Shown here piece after piece: positions 52,177-61,532 of a stretch of 64,000 bases of DNA. Under the pieces are notes generated by a model that was not told the origin of the DNA, did not search any database, and saw nothing but the letters and a program-made list of their open reading frames with translations. The position numbers and the translations under genes were made by a program. Source of the DNA: Rhizobium mesoamericanum STM3625 (GTDB lineage: Bacteria; Pseudomonadota; Alphaproteobacteria; Rhizobiales; Rhizobiaceae); the NCBI RefSeq assembly GCF_000312665.1, contig NZ_HF536773.1:483582-547581 (forward strand), given 5' to 3'. Position 1 is the first letter of the stretch, and the number at the start of each line of letters is the position of its first letter.

Positions 52177-52876
52177 CCCCGTCACCGGCGTGCGTCTTGT
52201 TCTGGCAGTGCATGGGCGTCAGCAGACCTCCGTGGACCCCGACTATGTCAGTCATCTGGCAGAGGAGTTGACGCGCTCCTATGGTACCGCGGGCCTCGTG
52301 GAACTCTATGCGCGCTTCGCGACCGGTGACGGCTTTGTCGATAGCTTCATGCGCAAGTCAATCTGGAAGAGCCTCGCGCGCCAATGCGGCAGTGGCTTGC
52401 AGGTTGGCAGCGGAGCCGGTTTCAAGCATCCGGAAACCTTTGAAATCGGTGACGGGGTCTTTATCGGCGCACAAGCCTACATCCAGGGCAGGTATGACGG
52501 TACCTGCCGGATTGGAAACAATGTCTGGATCGGGCCCCAGGCCTATTTTGACGCGCGTGACCTCGTTATTGAGGATCATGTTGGATGGGGGCCAGGCGCG
52601 AAGGTCCTGGGCTCGAGCCATACTGCAATGCCAATCGACATGCCGATTATTCGCACTGACCTCGAAATTAGGCCGGTGCGCATCGGTGCATGGGCAGACA
52701 TCGGCACCAATGCCACCATTCTTCCCGGCGTGACGATCGGCAAGGGCGCGATCGTTGGTGCTGGGGCAGTCGTCGTCGACGATGTTGCACCCTTTTCTGT
52801 CGTCGCCGGCGTGCCTGCGAAATTCCTGCGCTGGCGAACGGATCAGGATTCGAGCGGCCCAAATTCGGAGAGTTAG
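52166..52876 (+). CDS. Second hexapeptide-repeat acyltransferase
   Basis: 236 residues from ATG 52166, overlapping the aminotransferase gene by 11 bases. An N-terminal helical part (about 1-75) precedes beta-helix repeats (FEIGDGVFIGAQAYIQGRYD, CRIGNNVWIGPQAYF) with the loop LGSSHTAMPID and the closing IGKGAIVGAGAVVVDDV. It belongs to the maltose-acetyltransferase-like LbH group and may acylate a second amino sugar or the assembled repeat unit. Confidence 0.85.
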   Translation: MSADPVTGVRLVLAVHGRQQTSVDPDYVSHLAEELTRSYGTAGLVELYARFATGDGFVDSFMRKSIWKSLARQCGSGLQVGSGAGFKHPETFEIGDGVFIGAQAYIQGRYDGTCRIGNNVWIGPQAYFDARDLVIEDHVGWGPGAKVLGSSHTAMPIDMPIIRTDLEIRPVRIGAWADIGTNATILPGVTIGKGAIVGAGAVVVDDVAPFSVVAGVPAKFLRWRTDQDSSGPNSES

Positions 52877-52879
52877 AGT

Positions 52880-53854
52880 ATGAAGGACAAACGGATTTTG
52901 ATCACCGGTGGCGCCGGTCTCATCGGCTCGCACATTGCGGATCTCGTCGCTCGCGAGGAACCCAAAGAAATCGTGATCCTGGACAATTTTGTCCGCGGCA
53001 GGCGTGAGAATCTGGCTGACGCTGTGGATCGGGCTTTGGTGACGATTGTCGAGGGCGACATCAGGGACCGTGCGCTTCTCAACGAGGTCAGCCAAGGCAT
53101 CGATGTTGTCTTCCATCAGGCTGCCATTCGCATCACGCAATGCGCTGAGGAACCTCGGCTTGCTTTTGATGTTCTGGCAGGCGGTACCTTCGACGTGCTT
53201 GAAGCGGCGGTTCAGGCGGGCGTTTCCAAGGTTGTGGCGGCATCGTCTGCCTCGGTCCTTGGGCTGGCCGATACCTTTCCGACCACCGAGGACCATCACC
53301 CCTATAACAATCGCACCATTTACGGTGCTGCCAAAGCCTTCAACGAAGGTCTCCTGCGCAGCTTTGCGGAGATGTACGGCCTGCGCTACGTCGCGCTTCG
53401 CTACTTCAACGTCTACGGTCCACGCATGGATGTTTACGGCGCATACACGGAAGTTCTGATCCGCTGGATGGAGCGCATTGCCGGCGGCTTGCCGCCGATC
53501 ATCCTCGGTGATGGCACGCAAACGATGGATTTCGTGCATGTGCACGACATTGCACGCGCCAATCTGCTTGCAGCAAGATCTGATGTCACCGATGAGGTAT
53601 TCAATGTTGCAAGCGGCAGCGAGACGAGCCTTCGTGAACTTGCCGGTCTGTTGACCAGGGTCATGGGCTCTTCGTTGGAACCGCAATTCGGGCCGGCGCG
53701 CAAGGTCAATGCCGTGCCGCGGCGCCTTGCCTCGACTGCCAAGGCGGAGAAGCTCCTGGGCTTCAGCGCAAAGGTGACAATGGAAGAGGGATTGCGCGAT
53801 CTCGTAGCGTGGTGGCGCCTGGAAAAGAGCCTGAACGCAGGAGAGGCAGCATGA
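52880..53854 (+). CDS. NAD-dependent sugar-nucleotide epimerase/dehydratase
   Basis: 324 residues. Extended SDR with the NAD-binding motif ITGGAGLIGSHIADL, the active-site pattern ASSASVLG then NRTIYGAAKAFNEGL (YxxxK) and LRYFNVYGPRMD. Closest in style to UDP-glucose 4-epimerases and related dehydratases. Ends in an ATGA overlap with the next aminotransferase, so it should supply that enzyme or invert a sugar of the same branch. Confidence 0.9.
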   Translation: MKDKRILITGGAGLIGSHIADLVAREEPKEIVILDNFVRGRRENLADAVDRALVTIVEGDIRDRALLNEVSQGIDVVFHQAAIRITQCAEEPRLAFDVLAGGTFDVLEAAVQAGVSKVVAASSASVLGLADTFPTTEDHHPYNNRTIYGAAKAFNEGLLRSFAEMYGLRYVALRYFNVYGPRMDVYGAYTEVLIRWMERIAGGLPPIILGDGTQTMDFVHVHDIARANLLAARSDVTDEVFNVASGSETSLRELAGLLTRVMGSSLEPQFGPARKVNAVPRRLASTAKAEKLLGFSAKVTMEEGLRDLVAWWRLEKSLNAGEAA

Positions 53855-55032
53855 GCCAGATCCCGGTTGCCAAACCTGTCCTCGACGAACAGGAGGTCGA
53901 GGCGGTTCGCCGCGTCATTCTGTCCGGTTGGGTCACTCAAGGGCCCGAGGTGGCCGCCTTCGAGGAAGAGTTCGCCGATTTTGTCGGTGCCGCCCACGCA
54001 TGTGCCGTATCCAATTGCACGACCGCGCTCCACCTTGCGCTCAAGGCGGTTGGCGTTGAGCCTGGCGATGAAGTTATCACTGTTAGCCACACGTTCATCG
54101 CAACCGCAAATGCGATCCGCTATTGTGGCGCTGTGCCTGTTTTCGTGGATATCGAAAAGGATGGCTACAACATCGATCCCGACTTAATCGAGGCCGCCAT
54201 CACGCCCCGAACGAAGGCCATCCTTTGCGTCCATCAGCTTGGAATGCCCTGCGACTTGCGCCGCGTCGTTACGATCGCGGCCCGCCATCTAATCCCGGTG
54301 ATCGAGGACGCAGCTTGCGCAACGGGTAGCGAAATCCTCTGGAAGGGTCGATGGGAAAAGATCGGTAAGCCGCACGGCGATATTGCCTGCTTTTCCTTTC
54401 ACCCCCGCAAGGTGGTAACGACCGGCGACGGCGGTATGCTGACGACGGCCAACCCGGAGTATGATCGAAAGTTCCGCTTGTGGCGGCAGCATGGGATGAG
54501 TGTGACGGATGCAGTACGCCACGGCTCGAAGCAGGTGATTTTCGAATGCTATCCCGAGCTAGGCTATAACTATCGCATGACCGACATGCAGGCGGCGGTT
54601 GGGCGTGAGCAGCTGAAGCGGCTGCCGGCAATCATCGCGCGGCGGCGTGAGATTGCGAGGCAATATGCCGAGCAACTTGATGCAACAGCAGCGATCGCGT
54701 TGCCAGTCGAACCCAAATGGGCTCGCAGCAATTGGCAAAGCTTTTGCGTAAGGTTGCTGCCTCATCTCGATCAACGTGAGGTCATGCAGGAACTGCTTGA
54801 TCGAGGCGTCTCTACAAGACGCGGGATAATGAACATCCATACCGAGGAAGCCTATGCGGAAGACGGATCACATCGCATTTCGAGCAGCCTTGAGCGAAGT
54901 CTTTCAGCACAACGGCACGCGATAATTTTGCCTCTGTTTGTACAGATGAGAGATAGTGAATTGAACTCCGTCGCTGGGGCGATGAAAGCAGTGGTTCACG
55001 TCTGTGACCCGGCTATCAAGCGGGCCGGTTAA
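53851..55032 (+). CDS. Perosamine-synthase-like aminotransferase (DegT family)
   Basis: 393 residues from ATG 53851. DegT/DnrJ/EryC1 aminotransferase with VAKPVLDEQEVEAVRRVILS, VSNCTTALHLALKAVGVEPG, IEDAACATGSE and the PLP lysine in CFSFHPRKVVTTGDGG. The pattern resembles 4-amination enzymes such as perosamine synthases more than the WbpE-like protein upstream, so the locus probably makes two different amino sugars. Last gene of the cassette. Confidence 0.88.
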   Translation: MSQIPVAKPVLDEQEVEAVRRVILSGWVTQGPEVAAFEEEFADFVGAAHACAVSNCTTALHLALKAVGVEPGDEVITVSHTFIATANAIRYCGAVPVFVDIEKDGYNIDPDLIEAAITPRTKAILCVHQLGMPCDLRRVVTIAARHLIPVIEDAACATGSEILWKGRWEKIGKPHGDIACFSFHPRKVVTTGDGGMLTTANPEYDRKFRLWRQHGMSVTDAVRHGSKQVIFECYPELGYNYRMTDMQAAVGREQLKRLPAIIARRREIARQYAEQLDATAAIALPVEPKWARSNWQSFCVRLLPHLDQREVMQELLDRGVSTRRGIMNIHTEEAYAEDGSHRISSSLERSLSAQRHAIILPLFVQMRDSELNSVAGAMKAVVHVCDPAIKRAG

Positions 55033-55418
55033 GAATAACCCACCCTAGCCCTGACCCGCAGCCGGCGACTTATGATCTGCGATCGAAAACTCGATAGACA
55101 TCGGCAGTTCCGACTTTGCGGTACATGCGTTCTATCCGTAAAACCTCGTAGTAATTGTTCGCACCCGGCGTAGCAGCATGTGGCGGGGCAACAGCTGTCT
55201 GCTGTTATGGTTAGGCCCCGAGTTGTCGGAGGGCGAGGCAGGACCCTCATCAGCAATCAATGCGTAGATTTTGCTCGTAAGGTCGGAGAATCTCCGTCCA
55301 AATGGTGCCGGTTCGGCGAGGTACGCTGGCATCAGCGGGTGCTATCCTCTTGCTCGCAGATAACCTCCCCTCACCCGCCAGGACCATAATCTTAGACCAA
55401 TAAATTTGAGGCCTGGTC
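55033..55418. other. Intergenic region between convergent genes
   Basis: 386 bp between the aminotransferase gene and the convergent flippase gene. Short frames exist but lack ribosome sites and known families. No clear bidirectional terminator was found by eye. Confidence 0.45.
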
Positions 55419-56930
55419 CTACGCGCTGCGAATGCTTTGGATCAGCGGCCGAAGTGCCGGTGGGAACATGTCCTGGGGTAGAAGACCGGCAAGGATTCTA
55501 AGGGAATAAACTCCTGCCAGAGTGGCAATGACCAAGCCAAGAATTGTGGCTTGCCAGAGCGGCAGTAACTCGAAGGCACAGAACACGAAAGCAGAGACAG
55601 GAAGATAGACCAAGATCAGCCGGCGGTTTGCGACCGACCAGCGGAAACGCGTAAGGCGCCGAGCGATCCAATATATCAGTATGCTGTGCCAGACATAGAG
55701 GCCGAAGAATGCAAAGCCCGCTCCGGCGGTACCGAATTTCTGAACAAACACCCAGGCAAGGCCAACATGGACCACGGTGGCGGCGACTTCCGTCCAGAAG
55801 AAGATTGCTTTGGCGCCTCTTGCCAGGACGATGAACCCAATCGGCCACGCTATGATGCGCAGCATCATTCCCAGACAAATCCATCTTAGGAGGTCGACGG
55901 CCGCCTGAAAATCAGAGGAATAGAAGAGCGTCATGACCAGAGGAGCGAGCGTAAGCGTCCCAATCAAGGCGGGGCCAGCCAACAGCATGCTGACTTCGGC
56001 CTGCTCGTTGACCAGACGATTGCATTCGAAATTGTCAAACGCAACGGCGGTGAGCCGAGGATAGAAATCGGTACCCATTGCCTGCAAGATGAAGCCGGCA
56101 TACAGGCCTCCGAGTGCCCAAGCAGCTTGATAGAGGCCCGCAGCATGTATTCCGCTCTCGGAAGAAACGATGAGGCGAACAGCGTAAGCGCTGCCCATCG
56201 TCAAAAAGCCGCTCGCCATGAAAACAGCGCCAAGCTTGAAGAGGGCGCTGGTTTCCTGAAGCAGTTGATCCGCAGAAATCGAGCACCTGGATACATCGAC
56301 CCGGCGACTGAACCACCACGATACTGCAAAGCTAGCGAAGGCGGCAGAAACCAGGCACGGTGCTATACCGTGCTCCCCCAAGAAGTAGATAAGTGGGATG
56401 CCAACAACCACGCTGAACAAGCCTGCGAGTACGCTCATGAAGGCAAGACTTGAAATCTCGCGCATCCCCTGCAGGACAGCCGCACAACCTCCAGCAACCA
56501 CCTGAAAGAAGACCGCCAGTGAAAGAACCATTACTCCCGATGCGTGCTGCTGGTTTCCAAAAGTGAACTGGGCGATCCGCGACGAGGACAGCAGCAACAG
56601 AAACGCTCCAATCAGACCAAGGAGCAACGAGGCAGATCGCACTATCGTCACGACCCTTGATATCCGTTCCCTGTCTTCCCCGCCGGCGGCGGCAATCTGG
56701 CGAACGCCGCTCGCGCTGATGCCGAGCCCGGCGACCGTCTGCGAGATATCGACGATCGAGCTATAAAGCGCCATCATGCCAACACCCTCTGGGCCGAGAA
56801 GCAGGGCCATCGCCTTGTTGCGAAGGATCGAAAATCCCACATTGATGATTGAGGATCCACCGACAAGTGTGGTCGATTTGAGGATCTGACGGTAGCTTTG
56901 ACCGTCGTTGCCGCTTCTAGATCCAGTCAT
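55419..56930 (-). CDS. Wzx-type polysaccharide flippase
   Basis: 503 residues from ATG 56930, with GGTGGAGG upstream though slightly distant. Twelve or more membrane helices in the pattern of polysaccharide-transport (PST/MATE) flippases. The N-terminal STTLVGGSSIINVGFSILRN and LLGPEGVGMMALYSSIVDI segments are typical. It should flip the undecaprenyl-linked EPS repeat unit across the inner membrane for polymerisation by the Wzy-like protein. Confidence 0.92.
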   Translation of the reverse strand: MTGSRSGNDGQSYRQILKSTTLVGGSSIINVGFSILRNKAMALLLGPEGVGMMALYSSIVDISQTVAGLGISASGVRQIAAAGGEDRERISRVVTIVRSASLLLGLIGAFLLLLSSSRIAQFTFGNQQHASGVMVLSLAVFFQVVAGGCAAVLQGMREISSLAFMSVLAGLFSVVVGIPLIYFLGEHGIAPCLVSAAFASFAVSWWFSRRVDVSRCSISADQLLQETSALFKLGAVFMASGFLTMGSAYAVRLIVSSESGIHAAGLYQAAWALGGLYAGFILQAMGTDFYPRLTAVAFDNFECNRLVNEQAEVSMLLAGPALIGTLTLAPLVMTLFYSSDFQAAVDLLRWICLGMMLRIIAWPIGFIVLARGAKAIFFWTEVAATVVHVGLAWVFVQKFGTAGAGFAFFGLYVWHSILIYWIARRLTRFRWSVANRRLILVYLPVSAFVFCAFELLPLWQATILGLVIATLAGVYSLRILAGLLPQDMFPPALRPLIQSIRSA

Positions 56931-57020
56931 TGTGCAAAACTGCCTCCACCTGCGACCGGACAATCCCCAAAGATGCGGCCAACATTGCGGAAATGCAGCC
57001 CAAGGAGCGCTCTGCCAGCA

Positions 57021-58343
57021 TCATTGGCTCGCCTGAGCTTGGGATGGTGAGGCGGGCGCACCGTCACCTTTGATTACATTGCTATGCGTTATCGCAAGCT
57101 CACCTTTTGGAATGCTCCGTGCCACCTTCACGACGTCACCCGGCATCAAGATAGTTGTATCGGATGCCGGAAAGTCATTGAGCTTCCCGTCTTCGCGTCT
57201 CAGGATATGGAAGGTTACCCTCTGATCATCAGGATGCCCAATTGAAGGATTAGCCGATAGCGTCTCAAGCAATATGTTTTGATTGGTCTCGCGCTTTAGG
57301 CGTTCCTGGGCCATCGAAGCACGCTCCTTCTGTAGTTCGACCGCAGCCTCTGACCTGCGATCGTCATACAAGGCTTGGAGATCCCTGCTTGCTTTGCTGA
57401 ATTCCTGCCGGGCACGCATAACAGCTGTCTCTAAGTCCAGTCGTTGGCCCTGGTCGGCGCGTAAATCGCGCTCAGTGTCCATCTGCCGCGACGCTGTAGC
57501 GATACCGCGCTGAACAAGTTGGGCAGCAGTTGCCAATTTGGCCTCGCTGGATTTGATATTCGCCTCGACGTTCGTCAATTTCTCTTCAAGCGAACTGATC
57601 TCTTTCTCCAGGAAATCGCGCAGTTCTGTCAAAGATTTCGCCTGCTGCTCCATTGCCCTTCTTCGCGCACCGAAGATGGTCTTTTCCTGATCGAAAATCG
57701 CAGCAGCGAATTGGTTGGTTTCATCGACGGCTTGTGAAAAGTGAAGCTCGGTCGCATCGGACATCTCCGCCTGAAGCCGCTCGCTTCTGGCAGTGCTACG
57801 CACGATCGAGTCATCGCTAGCCCTGATTTCTCCGAGAAGTCGTGTAACTTCAAGGGAGCTTTTGCTGTCGGCTCTGACCTCACCGCCGCTGGATGCAAAT
57901 GCCTGGATTGTCGTAAGGCCCGTGCGATACTCGTACACACCTGGTTTGGCGACGTCACCGACGACATAGATCGGCGGATAGCTGATGATCTCGACCGTCG
58001 CCTCAGGTGCCGAGACCAGACCGAGCTTGGTACGCAACTGCTCTGCAATATCAGCCGCCAAACCTGCATTATCATGATTGTTTGTCGCCACCGTTCCCAG
58101 TACCGGCAATGAGACCGTCCCCATGTCGGAGATGGTGTACTCACCGCTGATCCCTGCCCAGGGCTCATAGACCCCCTTTGTGGGAACCCACTGTACGATC
58201 GAGACTCGTATTTTCGACTGCGGCAGGAGTAGTTCGGCTCGCGCCACATCCGCCTGTAGGACAGCCAGCGGCAGGTAGAGTAACATTGGCGCGACAATCC
58301 TGCCGAACGATAGTAATGAAGAAAATACCGTCTTGATGGCCAA
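57021..58343 (-). CDS. exoF: ExoF-like polysaccharide export protein
   Basis: 440 residues; TTG 58343 is chosen because GGAGGG lies seven bases upstream. A signal peptide (about 5-36, APMLLYLPLAVLQADVARA) is followed by a Poly_export domain with ISGEYTISDMGTVSLPVLG and the SLBB-like segment YVVGDVAKPGVYEYRTGLT. A long Glu/Arg-rich coiled coil (about 160-370) and a short C-terminal beta segment (TTILMPGDVVKVARS) complete it. This layout matches rhizobial ExoF, an outer-membrane or periplasmic auxiliary for EPS export. It is located between the flippase and the ATPase genes. Confidence 0.85.
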   Translation of the reverse strand: MAIKTVFSSLLSFGRIVAPMLLYLPLAVLQADVARAELLLPQSKIRVSIVQWVPTKGVYEPWAGISGEYTISDMGTVSLPVLGTVATNNHDNAGLAADIAEQLRTKLGLVSAPEATVEIISYPPIYVVGDVAKPGVYEYRTGLTTIQAFASSGGEVRADSKSSLEVTRLLGEIRASDDSIVRSTARSERLQAEMSDATELHFSQAVDETNQFAAAIFDQEKTIFGARRRAMEQQAKSLTELRDFLEKEISSLEEKLTNVEANIKSSEAKLATAAQLVQRGIATASRQMDTERDLRADQGQRLDLETAVMRARQEFSKASRDLQALYDDRRSEAAVELQKERASMAQERLKRETNQNILLETLSANPSIGHPDDQRVTFHILRREDGKLNDFPASDTTILMPGDVVKVARSIPKGELAITHSNVIKGDGAPASPSQAQASQ

Positions 58344-58547
58344 AGATGCACCCTCCAACGCAAGACAATTTCCGTGTGCAACATACGCACAGCGCTAATT
58401 TGCGAGACATATTTATTCCCGCATTACAATATTTCCAATACAGTAAAGTTGCCGACCACCTACCTATATTTGATAACAATACCAGAAAATTAGCAACATT
58501 ATCAAAGACGACGTCAATCGAGATTGGCGGAATGCTCTCCAGATCTT

Positions 58548-59345
58548 CTAGTATCCATACTTATCAATAGTATATCGGCACTTGTTCAATACAACACCCG
58601 CCATATTGGTATTGGCGGCGAGTTCCTGTTCGCAGACGTCAACCTCGTTGAGCGTGCTATGTTCGGCCGCGGCAACCAAAATCACGCAATCTACGTTTGG
58701 CAGAAATGCCAGAACGTCATCGTTTGAAAGCATCGGCGGCAGGTCATAAAGCAGAACGTCCGGCGCCATAGTTTGCTGGAGGCGTTGCAGCTGGTCATTT
58801 GCCTCACTGCTTTGCAGGAGTTCGGCGGCGAATTCGACCGGACGATTGTTGGCAGCAATTGCCAGATTGTCACCATGCCGCCTGAAGGTTTCAGATATGC
58901 TGCTATTTCCCTTCAAAAATGCCTCCATGGAGGCAGCATCTTTCATTCCGAGGGACTTCCCAACTTGTGGACGACGAAGATCCAGGTCAAGAAGAAGCGT
59001 CCGGCAGTCCTTTTGATGTGCCAGACTGAAGGCCAGATTGAGGGAGACGAATGTTTTCCCGCAAGCTGGCGTGGGAGAGGTGATGGCCACAGATTTCCAA
59101 TTGTTCTGCCGCAACCGTTGCATCAATTTTGTGCGCAGCATATCAAAGGCGGAATGTTCAGGCACGAGCCGTTCTGCAGCCACAATACGATTACGAGAGA
59201 ACAGACCACGCTCGACACGAAGTTCGGGCAAGCTCTGCCAATCCATTTGCTCTGACGCTCTCGGTTCTGCCCCCCCCGCCCCAGGCGAACGTCCGCTCGC
59301 GAAATGCTTTGCGGCTTCGTGAGTAATGACGTGTGGATACTCCAT
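58548..59345 (-). CDS. CpsD/CapB-like ATPase (stand-alone tyrosine-kinase-type domain)
   Basis: 265 residues from ATG 59345, with GGAAGG upstream; GTG 59387 is possible. P-loop ATPase of the bacterial tyrosine kinase group with Walker A ITSPTPACGKTFVSLNLA, Walker A' LLLDLDLRRP and Walker B LLYDLPPMLS. The usual PGEGK core reads PACGK. The tail CRYTIDKYGY has three tyrosines in the last eight residues, a short version of the autophosphorylation cluster. It would regulate chain length together with the membrane protein encoded upstream. No membrane helices of its own. Confidence 0.87.
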   Translation of the reverse strand: MEYPHVITHEAAKHFASGRSPGAGGAEPRASEQMDWQSLPELRVERGLFSRNRIVAAERLVPEHSAFDMLRTKLMQRLRQNNWKSVAITSPTPACGKTFVSLNLAFSLAHQKDCRTLLLDLDLRRPQVGKSLGMKDAASMEAFLKGNSSISETFRRHGDNLAIAANNRPVEFAAELLQSSEANDQLQRLQQTMAPDVLLYDLPPMLSNDDVLAFLPNVDCVILVAAAEHSTLNEVDVCEQELAANTNMAGVVLNKCRYTIDKYGY

Positions 59346-59408
59346 GTACGGCTTACCCTTCCTTCCAGGAATTATTGAATGTCCCACAACAGTGCCCCGT
59401 CCCTCGCA

Positions 59409-60860
59409 TCAGCCAAATTTCAGTCCGGAAAATGCAGATTTTATCCCTCTCCGTAAGAGTCCAGCATCCTGCGACCTCTCTATGTAGGGGATGACTGCCA
59501 ATGGCTGGCTCTGGAGCAGGGTGGCGAGTTCCTTCGGGCGCCGTATCGTCCGATTGAGAAATTCGAGGAGCGCAACAAAGAGCACACTTAGTGCAATGCC
59601 TGCAGCCGCGCCGAATGCGACGATCAGCCTGCGCTTCGGTTTCAGGGGAGTTTCCGGCGGCGTCGCTTCCTCGAGAAGGGTAAGGCGGCCCCCGTTTGAG
59701 CGCGTTTCGACTTGCTCACCGAGCGAAGCGTCAGCTCGCCGCGCTATAGCAGCGTCGTATTGGGTTTGAATATGCGCTCTTTCTCGCTCGAGTGAATTCA
59801 GGGCGGTTTCTGTAGCCGGGGTCGCATCGATCGATTGCGTGATGAGCGTAATTTCGTCTGAAATCTTAGACCGTTCCGCCTCGATGCCTCGAAGACGCTT
59901 ATCAATGTCGGCGAGCTGCAGTTCAATTCCGGAACGTGGTCCGATGCCTGTCACGCGGTCCACGTTAGGACCGCCAAGGGGCGCTGCCTCGGCTTGCAGG
60001 GATGCGATGCGGGCGCGCAATCTAATAATGTTCGGGCTCGTTTCCGAGAAAATCGCCAATTGGTCTGCGAGAGCCTTGTTCAAGTCGGCCAGCACTTGCT
60101 GCTTAGGGGCGACCACACCGGTCGTGGTCTGCCCGGTTGCAGCAAAGGTGTCAACCAAGACGCTTCGCCTTGTGCGAAGATCCGCAGCTTCCCGTTCCAA
60201 CGACGTTAGCCGCAATTGTTGGTTTTCTTGCTGCTGCCGACGGAAACCCAAACTCTCCGGTAATGAACTTCTCTTTTCCGTTTTGAACTTCAGCAATTCC
60301 GATTCTGCACTGTTGAGTTCGTTGCCAAGCCTTGTCACCTCGGCATCGAAAAACTCCAGGGTATCCCCGGCGCGACCCGTTCGTTGACGCTGGTTTGTCA
60401 GTAGAATGAGTGACGCAAGCTGGTTTGCGCCCTTTGCTGCCAAAGTAGGTGTATCTGCTTCAAAAGCGACACTGAAAACAGCCGCGGCTCCCAGGCCCAA
60501 TAGCTGTTGATCGAACACCAGGCGGGAACGCATATCCTTGACGATATCGTCGGTTGGGGGCAGAGCCTTTTCGCGATAAAGTTCAAGTTGCTTGGCAAGT
60601 TCAACCAGGTTGGCACGAGTCGTGATTTGCTGCTGCACGATTAGCAATTGATCAAGCGAACTCGTCGGAACCGTCGGTTTCACCATATCAGCAGGGATCA
60701 CCGGAGCTTCAACGAGGATTTTGGCAGTTGACCGATAGACTCGTGGCATGAGCAAAGCTGCGACAATCGATAACGCAACCGCGGTGAAGAATATGACCGC
60801 TATATACGGTGTTCGGCGAAAAAAGATCGCCAGGTAGAATTGAATGTCCGCACCCGTCAT
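59409..60860 (-). CDS. GumC/Wzz-like polysaccharide co-polymerase
   Basis: 483 residues from ATG 60860 (GTG 60869 in frame). Two membrane helices flank a large periplasmic coiled-coil region: about 20-40 (YIAVIFFTAVALSIVAALL) and about 415-435 (LIVAFGAAAGIALSVLFVAL). The proline-rich ATPPETPLKPKRR motif precedes the second helix, as in Wzz/GumC proteins. The cytoplasmic tail is short and has no kinase domain; that function is encoded separately just downstream. It sets EPS chain length with the Wzy-like polymerase. Confidence 0.9.
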   Translation of the reverse strand: MTGADIQFYLAIFFRRTPYIAVIFFTAVALSIVAALLMPRVYRSTAKILVEAPVIPADMVKPTVPTSSLDQLLIVQQQITTRANLVELAKQLELYREKALPPTDDIVKDMRSRLVFDQQLLGLGAAAVFSVAFEADTPTLAAKGANQLASLILLTNQRQRTGRAGDTLEFFDAEVTRLGNELNSAESELLKFKTEKRSSLPESLGFRRQQQENQQLRLTSLEREAADLRTRRSVLVDTFAATGQTTTGVVAPKQQVLADLNKALADQLAIFSETSPNIIRLRARIASLQAEAAPLGGPNVDRVTGIGPRSGIELQLADIDKRLRGIEAERSKISDEITLITQSIDATPATETALNSLERERAHIQTQYDAAIARRADASLGEQVETRSNGGRLTLLEEATPPETPLKPKRRLIVAFGAAAGIALSVLFVALLEFLNRTIRRPKELATLLQSQPLAVIPYIERSQDAGLLRRGIKSAFSGLKFG

Positions 60861-61150
60861 AAAACACACCCAACACTTAACTCACGCAATATTGCCCGTC
60901 GATATTCCTCGGCTTCATCCCGGCAGGATAGCTCTTCAATAGTATATCTTCGCACTCGCCTAAGCACTCACGCTCATCCTTTTGACTAGCTCCCGCGCTC
61001 AAAGGCGATACCTGAGCAGGAAGAGCTCGAGGCGGCGGCACTCGGGCCTTTGAAGCGGCTCCTGGATCACCAAATGGCTGAGCCCCCTCGACCATTGATC
61101 AGGCTGATTGCCCAATCCGCTCTTAGTAAGGTCGGAGAAGTTGTATACCG
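60861..61150. other. Intergenic region before the glycosyltransferase remnant
   Basis: 290 bp. It should hold the promoter for the leftward chain-length operon. Part near 61108-61150 may be residual coding sequence of the decayed glycosyltransferase. Confidence 0.35.
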
Positions 61151-61445
61151 TTGGAGTCGTCCCAAGTGACATTAGAAGCGGGAGGGTGCGGCTTGCCGAT
61201 TTATTACCACCACGAAGGCGCCGCAGACTTGGTCAAGCATATAATAAATGGACTGATTGTGGAGGCTGGCAACGTCGATCATCTCACCAGGGCACTTCGA
61301 CGGATGGCCGACGGTGGAACCCTTCGCAACGACTTCGCGAAGAAGATCGCACAGGATGGTGAGCGTTACTTATGATATCGGTAGAATGCTAGTCGAATTG
61401 CTTGGTTTATACTGGAACCGCCATGCTGAGATCCAAACCTCATGA
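61151..61445 (+). pseudogene. Remnant of a GT4 glycosyltransferase, truncated and frameshifted
   Basis: A frame at 61151-61375 encodes the C-terminal donor-binding part of a GT4 enzyme: LEAGGCGLPIYYHH, NGLIVEAGNVDHLTRALRRM and AKKIAQDGERY. It then stops, while the next frame continues with YDIGRMLVELLGLYW to 61445, the expected end of such a protein. The N-terminal two thirds of a normal glycosyltransferase are missing. This is a decayed gene, probably left by recombination in the EPS locus. Confidence 0.75.
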
Positions 61446-61532
61446 GGAACGAAAGCTTCACGCTTGCGAGGCCCATCCAGAGGTCAGCGATGCTAGTATG
61501 AAAGAGCAGGTTGCGCATCTTGATGATCATCA

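Noticed and set aside
52358..53686. A 442-codon minus-strand frame opposite the acyltransferase and epimerase genes
   Set aside because: Overlaps two genes with intact motifs and has no motifs of its own.
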